A stretch of DNA of 64,000 nt, taken from positions 1,178,001 through 1,242,000 of the forward strand of contig CAWGLY010000005.1 of assembly GCA_963823505.1 (NCBI GenBank), in the 5' to 3' direction. This DNA comes from DATHZQ01 sp963823505. GTDB lineage: Bacteria; Actinomycetota; Acidimicrobiia; Spongiisociales; UBA5794. How positions within the stretch are numbered: position 1 is the first letter of the stretch; every line of letters starts with the position of its first letter. The notes beneath the pieces are model-generated. The model saw only the letters and a program-made list of their open reading frames with translations. It ran no database searches and was not told where the DNA came from. Shown in pieces: positions 1-8,842 of the stretch. The translations under genes were made by a program, and so were the position numbers.

Positions 1-45
1 GGCGCCTCTCCCCTCGATCTCGAACCCGCGTCGAGTGCGTACTCC

Positions 46-1170
46 CTACTCGCCTCCGGGCCGCAACTCCACGACGCGGCGCTCGTACCCGGAACCTGTC
101 ACGTCCAAGCCCGCAGCTTCGAGTGTGTCGACGGCCCGCTGCGCAATGTCCGTGCGGAAGGCATCCGCGGAGATCTCCACGCCCTGGAGCTCGGGGACCT
201 CGCTCGTGGCGATGGCCACCGTCTGATCCCACAGGCTTTCGTTCATGACGCCGATCCCGTTGGTTGCGGGGAAGATCAGACCGAGGATCTCGTTGAGCTG
301 CCATTGCTGGTGGCTCTCACCAAGGGTCGAGCCGTTGTCGAGCACCACCTCGACGCACTCGTCGAAGCTGTCGATGCAGTGGATCCAGCCACGGAACGTG
401 GCGGTCAGGAACCGTTCGGCGATGTCCTCGTTGGCCGCGTCGGCGATCCAATCCGCATTGACCCACACAGCATCCTGAAGCATCGCGGTTCCGACTTCGT
501 TGAAGTCGATGACGTTGAAGTCCGCAGGCGTGTACAGCTCGCCCGTGTCCGGGTCGGTGGCTTCGAGGACCTGGGCGTACTCGTTGTAGATCATCGCCTC
601 GGCGACGTCGATCTCGCCGTTGAGCAGCGCCAGCATGTCGAAACTCTGGGCGACGTTGGTGACCTGGTCGCTCACTCCGGTCTGTTCCATGGCAGCCGTG
701 AGCTCGTACTCGTTCCCAAAGCCCCAGTTGCCGACGTTGCGGCCTGCAAAGTCCTCGACGCTCGTGATGCCGTTGTCGGCGAACGACACCATCAAGGTGC
801 CGGAACGCTCGAAGACCTGCCCGATGTTGACGATGTCGGCGTCGGCCTCCCGGGACACGAGAGCTTTGGGCACCCACGCCAGACCGAACTCTGCGCCACC
901 GGTCGCCAACACCTGCTGCGGCACGATGTCAACTGCACCTTGGAGGATCTCGACGTTGAGACACTCGTCCTCGTAGAAGCCGAGATCGTTCGCTACGAAG
1001 TACCCGGCGAACTGCGCCTGGGCAACCCACTGCAGCTGCACCTTGACGTCGTCGACCGTCTCGCACTCCCCCGACCCGAGGGCCGCATCGTCATCGCCGC
1101 CGCACGCAGCGGCCACGAGGGCAATCACCGCGATCGGGACGAGCAACCGTTTCCACATGTCACGCATCAT
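46..1170 (-). CDS. ABC transporter substrate-binding lipoprotein, NMT1/THI5 family
   Basis: 374 aa. The N-terminus has an MWKRLL basic start, a hydrophobic stretch and a lipobox-like LVAAAC followed by GGDDD, so it should be an exported lipoprotein. The mature part opens with VKVQLQWVAQAQFAGYFVA, typical of NMT1/THI5-like periplasmic proteins that bind pyrimidine, riboflavin or related aromatic ligands. The start at 1170 is chosen because GGAGGAGA precedes it at good spacing. It is the last gene of a four-gene importer operon on the minus strand. The exact ligand cannot be read from sequence, and no TPP riboswitch was seen upstream of the operon. Confidence 0.85.
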   Translation of the reverse strand: MMRDMWKRLLVPIAVIALVAAACGGDDDAALGSGECETVDDVKVQLQWVAQAQFAGYFVANDLGFYEDECLNVEILQGAVDIVPQQVLATGGAEFGLAWVPKALVSREADADIVNIGQVFERSGTLMVSFADNGITSVEDFAGRNVGNWGFGNEYELTAAMEQTGVSDQVTNVAQSFDMLALLNGEIDVAEAMIYNEYAQVLEATDPDTGELYTPADFNVIDFNEVGTAMLQDAVWVNADWIADAANEDIAERFLTATFRGWIHCIDSFDECVEVVLDNGSTLGESHQQWQLNEILGLIFPATNGIGVMNESLWDQTVAIATSEVPELQGVEISADAFRTDIAQRAVDTLEAAGLDVTGSGYERRVVELRPGGE

Positions 1171-1231
1171 CAATTCTCCTCCTCCCCCTGCTGGGAAGGT
1201 GAGGTTATCGGCTGCGGAGCCGGTCTGCCCG

Positions 1232-2122
1232 TCACCCCTCGTCCGATGCACGGAAGGCGACGTGCCACGGCATGATGAGCCGCTCCGCGATGAGAATCAG
1301 CACGTAGAACGTGATGCCGAGAATCGACGCTACGAGGATCGCCGCCCACGCTTCGGGGAACAGCAACTGGAACGCCCGGTTGAGTATGTACTGGCCGAGC
1401 ACATCCTGCGGTCCGCCGAAGTACTCGGCAACGATCGCGGCGATGATGGACAGTGCGCTGGCAACCTTGATCGCCGAGAAGAAGTACGGGAGGGCGTGCG
1501 GGATGCGCACCCGGCGCATCACGGCGCGAGGCGGAGCCGCATAGGAACGCAACAGCTCCAGCTCAGCGGGGTCGACCTCCACCAGCCCCCGCGTGGTGTT
1601 GATCATGACCGGAAAGAACACGATCACGGCGACAACGGCCATCTTGGATACCGGGCTGGTGAGGCCGAACATCGCGTTGAAGATGGGGGCGAGCGCAATG
1701 ATGGGCACAGAGTTGGCGGCAATGGCGAAAGGCATCAACCCCTCGCGGACCCGCACCCAGCGCACCGTCGCTCCCGCGACAAGAACACCGAGTGCCGTCC
1801 CGAAGATGAAGCCACCAAGCGCTTCGTAGAGCGTGTTGAATCCCGCCGACCAGATCACGCGGGCGTCGGTGACGAAACGGGCGACGATCTCCGTCGGCTT
1901 GGGGAGGATGAAGGACCTCACCCCGAAGATCCGTGTCAGCGCCTCCCATGCGACGACGACCACGAAGAACGCAACGATGGCCGGGCCGGCGCGGCGCACT
2001 CTGTGTACGAGGGCCGAAGGGGTGCGAGTACCCGAGGGGACGTCACCCTCGAACGCCGTGAGGACGTCCGTGGCGTGATCCTCGAGGATCTCGGCGTCTC
2101 GACCCGAGTCCGCATCGGTCAC
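1232..2122 (-). CDS. ABC transporter permease (SsuC/TauC/ThiX-like)
   Basis: 296 aa membrane protein of the BPD_transp_1 type. It has about six hydrophobic segments and a cytoplasmic EAA-like loop (VDPAELELLRSYAAPP) that contacts the ATPase. The start overlaps the ATPase stop by 4 nt (ATGA), so translation is probably coupled. It is one of two non-identical permeases in this operon, suggesting a heterodimeric channel serving one ATPase and one binding protein. Confidence 0.85.
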   Translation of the reverse strand: MTDADSGRDAEILEDHATDVLTAFEGDVPSGTRTPSALVHRVRRAGPAIVAFFVVVVAWEALTRIFGVRSFILPKPTEIVARFVTDARVIWSAGFNTLYEALGGFIFGTALGVLVAGATVRWVRVREGLMPFAIAANSVPIIALAPIFNAMFGLTSPVSKMAVVAVIVFFPVMINTTRGLVEVDPAELELLRSYAAPPRAVMRRVRIPHALPYFFSAIKVASALSIIAAIVAEYFGGPQDVLGQYILNRAFQLLFPEAWAAILVASILGITFYVLILIAERLIMPWHVAFRASDEG

Positions 2123-2895
2123 GGTGACTCCAGCCGCCGCAGCGCTTCACGCACCTCGGTGATCTTGGCGTAGTACTCGGGCGCTTCGCGGGTGTCGATG
2201 TCTCTCGGGTACGGCAGCCCAACGGAGATCAGGTCTGCGATACGTCCGGGACGGGGCGACATCACGATGACGCGGGACGAGAGGAACACGGCTTCGGGAA
2301 TGGAGTGGGTGACGAAGATCACGGTGGTCTCCGTCTCCCGCCAAATGCGCAGCACCTCCTGTTGCATGAGCTCACGCGTCATCTCGTCGAGGGCACCGAA
2401 CGGTTCGTCCATGAGCAGCAGCTCGGGGCGGAAGCTGAGAGCCCGGGCGATCGCCACCCGCTGCTGCATTCCGCCGGACAGCTGCCACGGGTAGTGGTCT
2501 TCAAACTCTCCGAGCTGAACCAGCTCGAGCATGGCGCGGGCGCGGGCCTCCCGCTCCGCGTCTGTGCTGTCGAGGATCTCGAGGGGAAGCTCGACGTTCT
2601 TCTTGACGGTCCGCCAATCCAGCAACGTCGCCTGCTGGAAGACCATCCCGTAGTCGTGGCCGATCCGCGCCTCGTGAGGGTCTTTGCCGTTGACGAGAAG
2701 CTCGCCGGTTGAAGGGGTCAGCAAGTCGGCCACGAGACGCAACAGCGTGCTCTTACCGCAGCCCGACGGACCGATGAGCGACACGAACTCGCCTTTCTCG
2801 ATGGCGAGGTCGATACCACGAAGCGCCTCCACCCGGCCGGACCCTGCCGCCCCGAACGTCTTGCCAAGGTCTCGAGCTTGGACGACCTGCGTCAT
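2119..2895 (-). CDS. ABC transporter ATP-binding protein (SsuB/TauB-like)
   Basis: 258 aa ATPase. Walker A GPSGCGKST is at residues 42-50, the signature is LSGGMQQR and Walker B is LLLMDEPFGALD. It belongs to the nitrate/sulfonate/taurine/pyrimidine-type importer ATPases. The start at 2895 is preceded by GGGAGG about 7 nt upstream; a longer in-frame reading to 2964 would overlap the upstream permease and lacks conserved sequence. It lies between the two permease genes of the operon and should drive both. Confidence 0.88.
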   Translation of the reverse strand: MTQVVQARDLGKTFGAAGSGRVEALRGIDLAIEKGEFVSLIGPSGCGKSTLLRLVADLLTPSTGELLVNGKDPHEARIGHDYGMVFQQATLLDWRTVKKNVELPLEILDSTDAEREARARAMLELVQLGEFEDHYPWQLSGGMQQRVAIARALSFRPELLLMDEPFGALDEMTRELMQQEVLRIWRETETTVIFVTHSIPEAVFLSSRVIVMSPRPGRIADLISVGLPYPRDIDTREAPEYYAKITEVREALRRLESP

Positions 2896-2908
2896 GTCGA
2901 TGCCTCCC

Positions 2909-3808
2909 TCACGCCGTCCTCGGAGCGACGTCGTGGTCGGGGTGACGGACTCCCCTGACAACACGGTGTTCGATCAGCGTGATCACGCCGACAAAGGCGA
3001 CACCGACGAGACACGCAATGGCGACGGTTGCGTAGAGCTTCGGTGATTGCACCGCAAACCGCTGCGAGTAGTCGAGCATCACCCGGCCAAGCCCTGAGCC
3101 GACACCGCCGGGCAGCTCGCCGATGAGTGCCCCGATGACCGATGCCGTTGCCGCGACCTTGAGGGCGGTGAAGATGTACGGCAGAGCCGACGGCACCTGG
3201 AGCTTCCACAACACGTCGTTGGGTCGGGCCGCGTAGGACCGCATGAGCTCGATCGCCGTCGGGGCGGGCGAGCGCAGCCCCCGCAGTGTGTTGATCGCCA
3301 CAGGGAAGAACGTGAGGTACGAGGCAATCACGGCCACGGCGGACCACGCCGGAAGCGAGAGCTCTCGACCCCAGATGATCACCATCGGGGCAATGGCCAG
3401 GATCGGAACGGTCTGCGATGCCACGACGTAGGGCATGAACGCTCGTTCCGCCGTCGTGGAACGCACGAACCAGACGCCGAGCCCAAAGCCGATGGCGCCG
3501 CCGAGCAGGAAGCCGGCGATCGCTTCACCGAGGGTGACGAATGCGCTCTTCACCAAGAGCACCAGAAGTATCTCCCCGCCGCGTTGCGCCGGCTGGAAGA
3601 ACTCCGCAAAGATGTCCCACAAGTGGGGCATGGTGACGTTGTCGGGCCGGACTGGGGTGATGACCCCGAGCGCAGTGGCGGTGACCTTGTACAGCTCCCA
3701 GGTCACCATCAATGCGACGATCACCGCCAGCACGGACAGGGTCGCGTTGACTTTTGGAGTACGGACTCGCCCACCGATTTGGTCCATCGCCGGGGAGCTC
3801 ACCGTCAT
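2909..3808 (-). CDS. ABC transporter permease, first gene of importer operon
   Basis: 299 aa, with an N-terminal transmembrane helix (LSVLAVIVALMVTWELY) followed by a BPD_transp_1 domain carrying an EAA-type loop (SPAPTAIELMRSYAA). I start it at MTVSSPAMDQ (3808); the in-frame extension upstream is arginine-rich shadow sequence. TAGTGT lies 8 nt before the ATG and no Shine-Dalgarno is visible, so this first gene may be leaderless. It is related to, but distinct from, the permease at 1232-2122. Confidence 0.82.
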   Translation of the reverse strand: MTVSSPAMDQIGGRVRTPKVNATLSVLAVIVALMVTWELYKVTATALGVITPVRPDNVTMPHLWDIFAEFFQPAQRGGEILLVLLVKSAFVTLGEAIAGFLLGGAIGFGLGVWFVRSTTAERAFMPYVVASQTVPILAIAPMVIIWGRELSLPAWSAVAVIASYLTFFPVAINTLRGLRSPAPTAIELMRSYAARPNDVLWKLQVPSALPYIFTALKVAATASVIGALIGELPGGVGSGLGRVMLDYSQRFAVQSPKLYATVAIACLVGVAFVGVITLIEHRVVRGVRHPDHDVAPRTA

Positions 3809-3882
3809 GCGGCGAGACACTACCGGATAGGGCAGGCCTGGGCGGCCGGGCCGGCCCTCGCGACGATTTTTCCAACAGTCTC

Positions 3883-4431
3883 CTACGCCGCCGGCAACCG
3901 CTTTTCCGCAGCCGCCACCCCGGCATCGTCCAAGCCAACGGTGAACCCGCGCCGTTCGAGCACGCCTGCGATGGCGCCGTTGGATGGCAAGTAGAGCGCC
4001 GTGAGCAACGTGATGTCGCGGGCGGCAGCTGCCTGCTCCAGCATCTCGAGCAGCGCCGAAGCGATGCCGACGCCGCGCCAATCACGCTTCACGACCACAG
4101 CAACCTCGGCCACGCCATCTTCGAGGGTCTCGTAGCGGGCGATGCCGACACCGTTCCCCCCCTCGTCAAAAGCTGCAAGGGCAAGTCGCCTGTAGTAGTC
4201 GAGCCGCGTCAAACGGTCGAGCTGCGCTGCATCGAGGCGGACCGGAGAGCGGAAGAAGCGCTGGTAGACCGTCTCCTGGTCGGCCTGCGCCAACTCGCGG
4301 AGCAGCACCCCTGAATCCCCCGTGACCACCGGGCGCACGAAGATCCTCCGACCATCGGCAACGGTGACCCAACGCTGCAGCTCAGCGGGGTACCCGTCGG
4401 GAAGCGGTTCTGGCACCAGCACGTCGTTCAT
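3883..4431 (-). CDS. GNAT family N-acetyltransferase
   Basis: 182 aa. A single GNAT domain starts with an FVRPVVTGD strand and has the acetyl-CoA binding loop RDWRGVGIASALL. It resembles the stand-alone GNAT modules found in protein lysine acetyltransferases, but no cyclic-nucleotide or ADP-forming CoA-ligase domain is attached. The start at MNDVLVPEP is supported by a promoter whose -10 box ends 7 nt before the ATG. Substrate unknown. It is divergent from the amylosucrase-like gene, with 95 bp between the two starts. Confidence 0.75.
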   Translation of the reverse strand: MNDVLVPEPLPDGYPAELQRWVTVADGRRIFVRPVVTGDSGVLLRELAQADQETVYQRFFRSPVRLDAAQLDRLTRLDYYRRLALAAFDEGGNGVGIARYETLEDGVAEVAVVVKRDWRGVGIASALLEMLEQAAAARDITLLTALYLPSNGAIAGVLERRGFTVGLDDAGVAAAEKRLPAA

Positions 4432-4438
4432 AGGAACA

Positions 4439-4466
4439 ATTGTACGCACTCCGCTAACTATTGCAA
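4439..4466 (-). promoter_or_regulatory. Leaderless promoter of the GNAT gene
   Basis: On the minus strand: -35 TTGCAA (4461-4466), 16-bp spacer, -10 TACAAT (4439-4444), then 7 nt to the ATG at 4431. The predicted transcript starts at or next to the start codon; there is no Shine-Dalgarno. Confidence 0.65.
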
Positions 4467-4513
4467 GCATTGGAGCCTGGACGGCACTCGACTTCTCTAC
4501 CGGCGAACGCAGG

Positions 4514-4519
4514 TATCTT
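4514..4519 (+). promoter_or_regulatory. -10 box, probable leaderless start of GH13 gene
   Basis: TATCTT lies 7 nt before the ATG at 4527 and no Shine-Dalgarno is present. The spacing matches the other leaderless-looking genes in this window. Confidence 0.45.
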
Positions 4520-4526
4520 CTGCCGC

Positions 4527-6416
4527 ATGTCCGCCAAGTCGTCACTCCTGGCCGAAGTCGCCGTCCGAGCTGCTGCCCAGCTCGACGAAGCCGATGACTT
4601 CATCGACCGGTTGGCCCGCCACGGTGAAGTCGCAGTTCACCACCTGTCGACTCTCTACGGGCACCGCGCCGACTTCGGCGGGATGGTGCTCGACATCTTC
4701 AACGTTGCCATCGACGCTGTTGCTGAGAGGAGCGACGAGCTTCGCCTGCGCGACGAGCAACGCCGGGCCGACCCGCAGTGGTATCAACGAGCCGACCTCG
4801 TGGGAGCGTGGGCGTACGTCGATCGTTTCAGCGGAGACCTGGCCGGGCTGATCGACCGAATCCCTTATCTCGAGGAGCTCGGCGTCACATACCTGCACCT
4901 CATGCCGATCTTCGCCAGACCCGAAGGGCCGAACGACGGAGGGTATGCCGTCTCGGACTACCAGAGAGTCCATCCACCTCTTGGCACGGTCACCGACTTG
5001 GAGAAGGCGGCGGCAGCGCTGCACGAACGCGGCATGTCGCTCGCCGTCGACTTCGTCTTCAATCACACCGCCGCGGACCACCGCTGGGCCGTCGGAGCGC
5101 GTATGGGACGCATCGCCGATCGGGAGTGCTACCTGACGTTCGACACGGAGGAGGACACGCATGCCTATCAGCCCTGGCTTCGTGCGATCTTCCCGGACGA
5201 GAAGCCGGGCTGCTTCCTCTACGAACCGACCATGGACCGGTGGGTGTGGTCCACGTTCCATGACTACCAGTGGGACTTGAACTACCGCAACCCAGAGGTG
5301 TTTCGCCGCATGGTCGGCGAGATGCTGTATCTGGCCAACCGGGGAGTCGACGTCCTCCGCCTCGACGCCGTCCCGTTCATCTGGAAGGAACCGGGGACGA
5401 GCTGCGAGGGTTTGCCCCAGGCGCACATCATCATCAAAGCCTTCAACGCGATCGTCCGCATCGCCGCGCCGGCAATGGTGTTCAAGTCCGAAGCGATCGT
5501 CCACCCCGACGAGGTGCGGAGCTACCTGGGCGACGACATGGCGGCGGGGCGAGAGTGCGAGCTGGCCTACAACCCGCTGCTGATGGTCGAGATGTGGGAG
5601 GCGCTGGCGACCGGCTACACGCACCTTCTCCGCCGGTCGATGGCGGCCCACGGCGCCATCCCTCACCGCACCGCCTGGGTGAACTACGTGAGGAGCCACG
5701 ACGACATCGGGTGGGGTTTCGCCAACGAAGACGCCGTCGCGCTCGGTATCGACCCCGACGGCCACCGTGCGTACCTGAACGCTCACTACACCGGGCGGAC
5801 GGCCGACAGCTTCGCCCGTGGGGTCCCTTTCCAGTTCAACCCCGGCACAGGAGACGCCCGCGTTTCGGGAGCGACGGCTTCCCTCGCCGGCTTGGAACGG
5901 GCGCTCCTCGACTCGGATCCGGCCGCCACCGAGCTTGCGCTGCGTCGCATCCTCCTGATCCATGGGATCTTCATCGCCACGCCGGGAGTCCCGCTGCTCA
6001 ACCTCGGAGACGAGCTGGCGACGCTCAACGACCCGTCGTACCTCTACGATCCCTCGCTTGCGACGGACTCGCGCTGGATTCACCGCCCCCGTTTCGACTG
6101 GCATCGCGCAGAGCGGCGTCACCAGCAAGGGACGATAGAGGCGCGGATTCACGGTTCGTTGTCCCGGATGCTCGCACTCCGCACCACCATCCCGGCACTG
6201 GGCGGCGGCAACCGCTACCGGCCGCTGGATCTCGGCAACGACCATGTGTATGCCGCCGTGGTCGGCGATGAGGCGCTGGTGGTGCTGGGGAACTTCTCAG
6301 CCCAACCGCAAACCGTCAAGGTCCACGGGTACTTCTCCGACATCCTCACCGGTCAGCCGACGCACGAGACCTGCACCCTCGAGCCCTACGAATTGCGGTG
6401 GCTCGTCCCGGAGTGA
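4527..6416 (+). CDS. GH13 alpha-glucan enzyme, amylosucrase-like
   Basis: 629 aa, close to the usual amylosucrase length (about 636). A helical N-terminal domain precedes a (beta/alpha)8 barrel. The catalytic residues fall where expected for amylosucrase: nucleophile D280 in LRLDAV, acid/base E322 in FKSEAIV, and D392 in RSHDDIGW. DFVFNHTA, the conserved GH13 region I, is present. Amylosucrase transfers glucose from sucrose to an alpha-1,4 glucan; sucrose hydrolase or trehalose synthase-like activity is an alternative within the same subfamily. No signal peptide is seen, so it should be cytoplasmic. It stands alone, with no glycogen or sucrose genes beside it. Confidence 0.82.
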   Translation: MSAKSSLLAEVAVRAAAQLDEADDFIDRLARHGEVAVHHLSTLYGHRADFGGMVLDIFNVAIDAVAERSDELRLRDEQRRADPQWYQRADLVGAWAYVDRFSGDLAGLIDRIPYLEELGVTYLHLMPIFARPEGPNDGGYAVSDYQRVHPPLGTVTDLEKAAAALHERGMSLAVDFVFNHTAADHRWAVGARMGRIADRECYLTFDTEEDTHAYQPWLRAIFPDEKPGCFLYEPTMDRWVWSTFHDYQWDLNYRNPEVFRRMVGEMLYLANRGVDVLRLDAVPFIWKEPGTSCEGLPQAHIIIKAFNAIVRIAAPAMVFKSEAIVHPDEVRSYLGDDMAAGRECELAYNPLLMVEMWEALATGYTHLLRRSMAAHGAIPHRTAWVNYVRSHDDIGWGFANEDAVALGIDPDGHRAYLNAHYTGRTADSFARGVPFQFNPGTGDARVSGATASLAGLERALLDSDPAATELALRRILLIHGIFIATPGVPLLNLGDELATLNDPSYLYDPSLATDSRWIHRPRFDWHRAERRHQQGTIEARIHGSLSRMLALRTTIPALGGGNRYRPLDLGNDHVYAAVVGDEALVVLGNFSAQPQTVKVHGYFSDILTGQPTHETCTLEPYELRWLVPE

Positions 6417-6448
6417 CCGGCACCCGCAACCGGCGAGTTCACAGGAGC

Positions 6449-7060
6449 TCAGATCTCGTCGAGCAGCGCCCGCTTCTTCTCTGCGAATTCCTCGTCCGTG
6501 AGCACGCCGTCACGATGGAGTTGGGCAAGCCGGGACAGTTTGTCGGTGGCGTCGGGCGGTGAAGCCGTCGTCACCCCGGCCGTCCGCTGCTCACGGGTGC
6601 GGTACAAGAGCGATTTGAACTCCTCGGGCTGCGGGATGTTCTCAAACCGGCTCTGACCGCTCTCCCCCGCCGATTCGATCAGCAGATCGCCGGTCTTCAA
6701 CAATCGTTCGATGATGGTCTGGCTGAAGAGTACGTTGTTGATGTTCTCGAGTGGGATCTCGATGCCTGACCGCGACACGACGCCCTTGCGCGTGATGAGC
6801 CTCTCATTGGTCAGCACGTACGAGGTGAGCCACCAGTCGATGAACGGCATGACCGAAAGCGGGATCAACGCCAGGAGAATGATCCCTGTCGCGATGAGGT
6901 CGATCGTCCCGTCATCAGGGGGAATCACCTGGTAGAGGAGGCCTATGGCCACCATCCCTGCGACAAACCACACCACCGCGATGAAGAGCATCCGCCAGTG
7001 GGGGCGGAACTCCCGCACGACGACTTCGTCCTCCGTGAGCATTTTGCGTGGATATGCCAT
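6449..7060 (-). CDS. PH domain (bPH2/DUF304) membrane protein with C-terminal SHOCT domain
   Basis: 203 aa. Two transmembrane helices lie at about residues 25-48 and 52-75. They are followed by a bacterial PH-like domain (YVLTNERLITRKGVVSR, then IPLENINNVLFSQT) and a C-terminal SHOCT motif (LAQLHRDGVLTDEEFAEKK). Such proteins sit in the inner membrane; their function is generally unknown. The ATG at 7060 has TAGACT 6 nt upstream and no Shine-Dalgarno. It ends 33 nt after the convergent GH13 gene. Confidence 0.82.
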   Translation of the reverse strand: MAYPRKMLTEDEVVVREFRPHWRMLFIAVVWFVAGMVAIGLLYQVIPPDDGTIDLIATGIILLALIPLSVMPFIDWWLTSYVLTNERLITRKGVVSRSGIEIPLENINNVLFSQTIIERLLKTGDLLIESAGESGQSRFENIPQPEEFKSLLYRTREQRTAGVTTASPPDATDKLSRLAQLHRDGVLTDEEFAEKKRALLDEI

Positions 7061-7066
7061 GCCGTC

Positions 7067-7072
7067 AGTCTA
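7067..7072 (-). promoter_or_regulatory. -10 box, probable leaderless start of PH/SHOCT gene
   Basis: Reads TAGACT on the minus strand, 6 nt before the ATG at 7060. Confidence 0.4.
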
Positions 7073-7125
7073 CGCGGCCAAGCAGGACGGGACGCGGCAT
7101 ACTCCGCATCTCCATGAACACGAGA

Positions 7126-7457
7126 AAAACCCCGAGGGAGCTTTGGCCGAAGCTTCTGCCCTCTCGGGGTTCCTCCTGCTCGGTTCTTGCGAACCGTGCT
7201 ACCGGCTTTGGCCGAAGCCTCCGCCGACTTCCGTCCAGACGTCTCCGGCCCGAAGGCCTTCGCCCGAATCCCGAGGGATCCGTCCGCTCTTGCAAGCGGC
7301 ACCCTTTCGGAGTGGTCGGCCCGCTCTTGCGAGCTTTCCGACCGATGGAAACCCGAAGGTCTCCGGTTACCACCGACTCGGTTTCCCTCGTCGGCAGAAC
7401 CACAACGTACGGAATCCGGAAGCAGTGCGCAAGCCAGATCAACGGTTGGTTTTCGCG
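7126..7457. repeat. Hairpin-rich intergenic element, copy I
   Basis: A 332-bp noncoding stretch that shares both ends with 11155-11805. The left end (7126-7171) is identical over 46 nt and folds as a stem-loop with arms AACCCCGAG and CTCGGGGTT. The right end has CAGATC then GGTTGGTTTTCGCG (7444-7457). The interior is a string of short hairpins, several with TTGC loops, for example GGTTC-TTGC-GAACC and GCTC-TTGC-GAGC, and is rich in CCGAAG/CTTCGG words. Open frames through it give low-complexity Arg/Ser/Pro peptides and are not genes. It fills most of the 400-nt gap between the PH/SHOCT gene and the lipoprotein gene. Its nature (mobile mini-element or structured RNA) is unknown. Confidence 0.6.
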
Positions 7458-7467
7458 CCCCATCGTT

Positions 7468-8166
7468 TTGTTTCGCGGCTCGATCCGACACGCCCCCGCG
7501 CTGCCTCGAACTCATCCATGGCAGACTTGCGGCATCAGCTCAGAACGCACTGCTCGCTCATCCTCCGCACTCTGCACGACGGCGGTACTCGGCATCGTCG
7601 GGCTGCTGGCTGCTGCATGTGGCGGCGGGGAAACAACCACGACGGCGGCGACACAGGTACCTGCGAGCAGCATCGTCCTGAGCGTTGACGCCATCGGAGA
7701 TGTGCCGCTGGGTACCACCCCCGAGGCCGTGCTCGACGGACTCACCCCCTTCTTCGGAGGTCCCTCAGAGGACACCGACTGGATCGAGGACGCCGGCGGC
7801 ACGTATGGAACTTGCCCTGAGCCGCTCAGGGTCATCGCGTGGGGAAGCCTCACGACGTTCCACCGAGGCGGTCCCACCAACCCGGAGTTCTTTGCATACA
7901 GCTACGGCTTCGATTTCGACGAGGCGAGAGCAGGGGTCGACCCCCGCGGTCTTGGCCTGTCGACTTCGAGCGGGGTCCGCATCGGAACCACGGTGGCGGA
8001 ACTCCAAGAGGCCGAGCCTGGGGTCGTGCTCGATGGGGATGTTGACATCGACGTGTGGACGTTTGCCATCGCCCCGGACGACACGCCGCACCTACGAGGT
8101 CAGGTGACGGGGCTCGAGGCGGAGGACACCGTGCTGTTCATCGAGACCTCGGCCGGATGCAACTGA
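7468..8166 (+). CDS. Putative lipoprotein of unknown function (5' end uncertain)
   Basis: The body is clearly coding: a hydrophobic segment AVLGIVGLLAAAC followed by GGGETTTT looks like a lipoprotein signal. A roughly 160-aa domain follows with paired cysteines (YGTCPEPLRV and the terminal SAGC). The start is unclear. The only in-frame candidate near the signal is a TTG at 7468, inside the tail of the upstream repeat element. The better-looking ATG at 7518 is in another frame, so a 1-nt indel between 7518 and about 7580 is possible. I recognise no named family. Confidence 0.6.
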   Translation: MFRGSIRHAPALPRTHPWQTCGISSERTARSSSALCTTAVLGIVGLLAAACGGGETTTTAATQVPASSIVLSVDAIGDVPLGTTPEAVLDGLTPFFGGPSEDTDWIEDAGGTYGTCPEPLRVIAWGSLTTFHRGGPTNPEFFAYSYGFDFDEARAGVDPRGLGLSTSSGVRIGTTVAELQEAEPGVVLDGDVDIDVWTFAIAPDDTPHLRGQVTGLEAEDTVLFIETSAGCN

Positions 8167-8173
8167 TCGATGG

Positions 8174-8842
8174 TCACGGTCGGTCCTCTCGCTCGGTGTC
8201 TGCTAGCCCGTGGCGAATCGCAATCACCGCAGCCTGGGTCCTGTCGGCAACGTCGAGTTTGCCGAGAACGGCACTGACGTAGTTGCGCACCGTCCCCTCG
8301 GAGAGGAACAGCCTGTCGGCAATCTCGGCATTGGTGAGCCCCCGCCCCAACAACCGGAGCACATCGAGCTCTCGATCGCTGAGGTCGGCGCCGATGGCGG
8401 TCGGCTCGGGCCGCGGGCCCTGCCCCGCCACGCTGGCGAACAGCTGGCCCGCGATCCCAGGGTCGACATGGGTCTGTCCAGCTGCAGTCCCTTTGATCGC
8501 CTCGACGAGACGATCACGGGGCGTGTCTTTGAGGAGATAGCCCGAAGCCCCGCTGCGGATTGCATCCGTCAGCCACTCGGGTGAGTCGTACGTCGTCAGA
8601 ACGAGCACTGCGACAGTGGGGACACGATCGCGTATGCGCCGCGTTGCTTCGGCTCCAGTCATGCCCGGCATCTTGAGATCCATGAGCACCACGTCGGGCT
8701 CGAGGGCAACGGCGAGATCGACTGCGTCGTTGCCGTTGTGAGCCTCACCCACGACCTCGATCCCTGCGACCGTCGAGAGGATCGCCTGGAGCCCGTCCCG
8801 CACGAGATCCTGGTCGTCGCAGATGATCACCCGGATCGTCAT
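8174..8842 (-). CDS. LuxR/NarL-family response regulator
   Basis: 222 aa. The N-terminal receiver domain has the acidic pair in IICDDQD, the phospho-acceptor aspartate in VVLMDLKMPG and a lysine in LLKDTPRD. The C-terminal LuxR helix-turn-helix reads LSDRELDVLRLLGRGL and NAEIADRLFLSEGTVRNY. Its start overlaps the histidine kinase stop by 4 nt (ATGA), so the two form a coupled two-component pair. Target genes are not evident. Confidence 0.93.
   Translation of the reverse strand: MTIRVIICDDQDLVRDGLQAILSTVAGIEVVGEAHNGNDAVDLAVALEPDVVLMDLKMPGMTGAEATRRIRDRVPTVAVLVLTTYDSPEWLTDAIRSGASGYLLKDTPRDRLVEAIKGTAAGQTHVDPGIAGQLFASVAGQGPRPEPTAIGADLSDRELDVLRLLGRGLTNAEIADRLFLSEGTVRNYVSAVLGKLDVADRTQAAVIAIRHGLADTEREDRP

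Noticed and set aside
3845..3866. GC palindrome GGGCCGGCCC as terminator
   Set aside because: A 10-bp GC palindrome is common in DNA of this composition; there is no loop and no U-run on the relevant strand.
3809..3882. TPP riboswitch before the NMT1-type importer operon
   Set aside because: The operon substrate could be a thiamine precursor, but the conserved CTGAGA and ACCTGATCTGG-type segments are absent.
4542..6245. 567-codon minus-strand open frame opposite the GH13 gene
   Set aside because: A GC-rich antisense shadow. The plus strand carries a full set of GH13 catalytic motifs and the minus frame has no recognisable domain.
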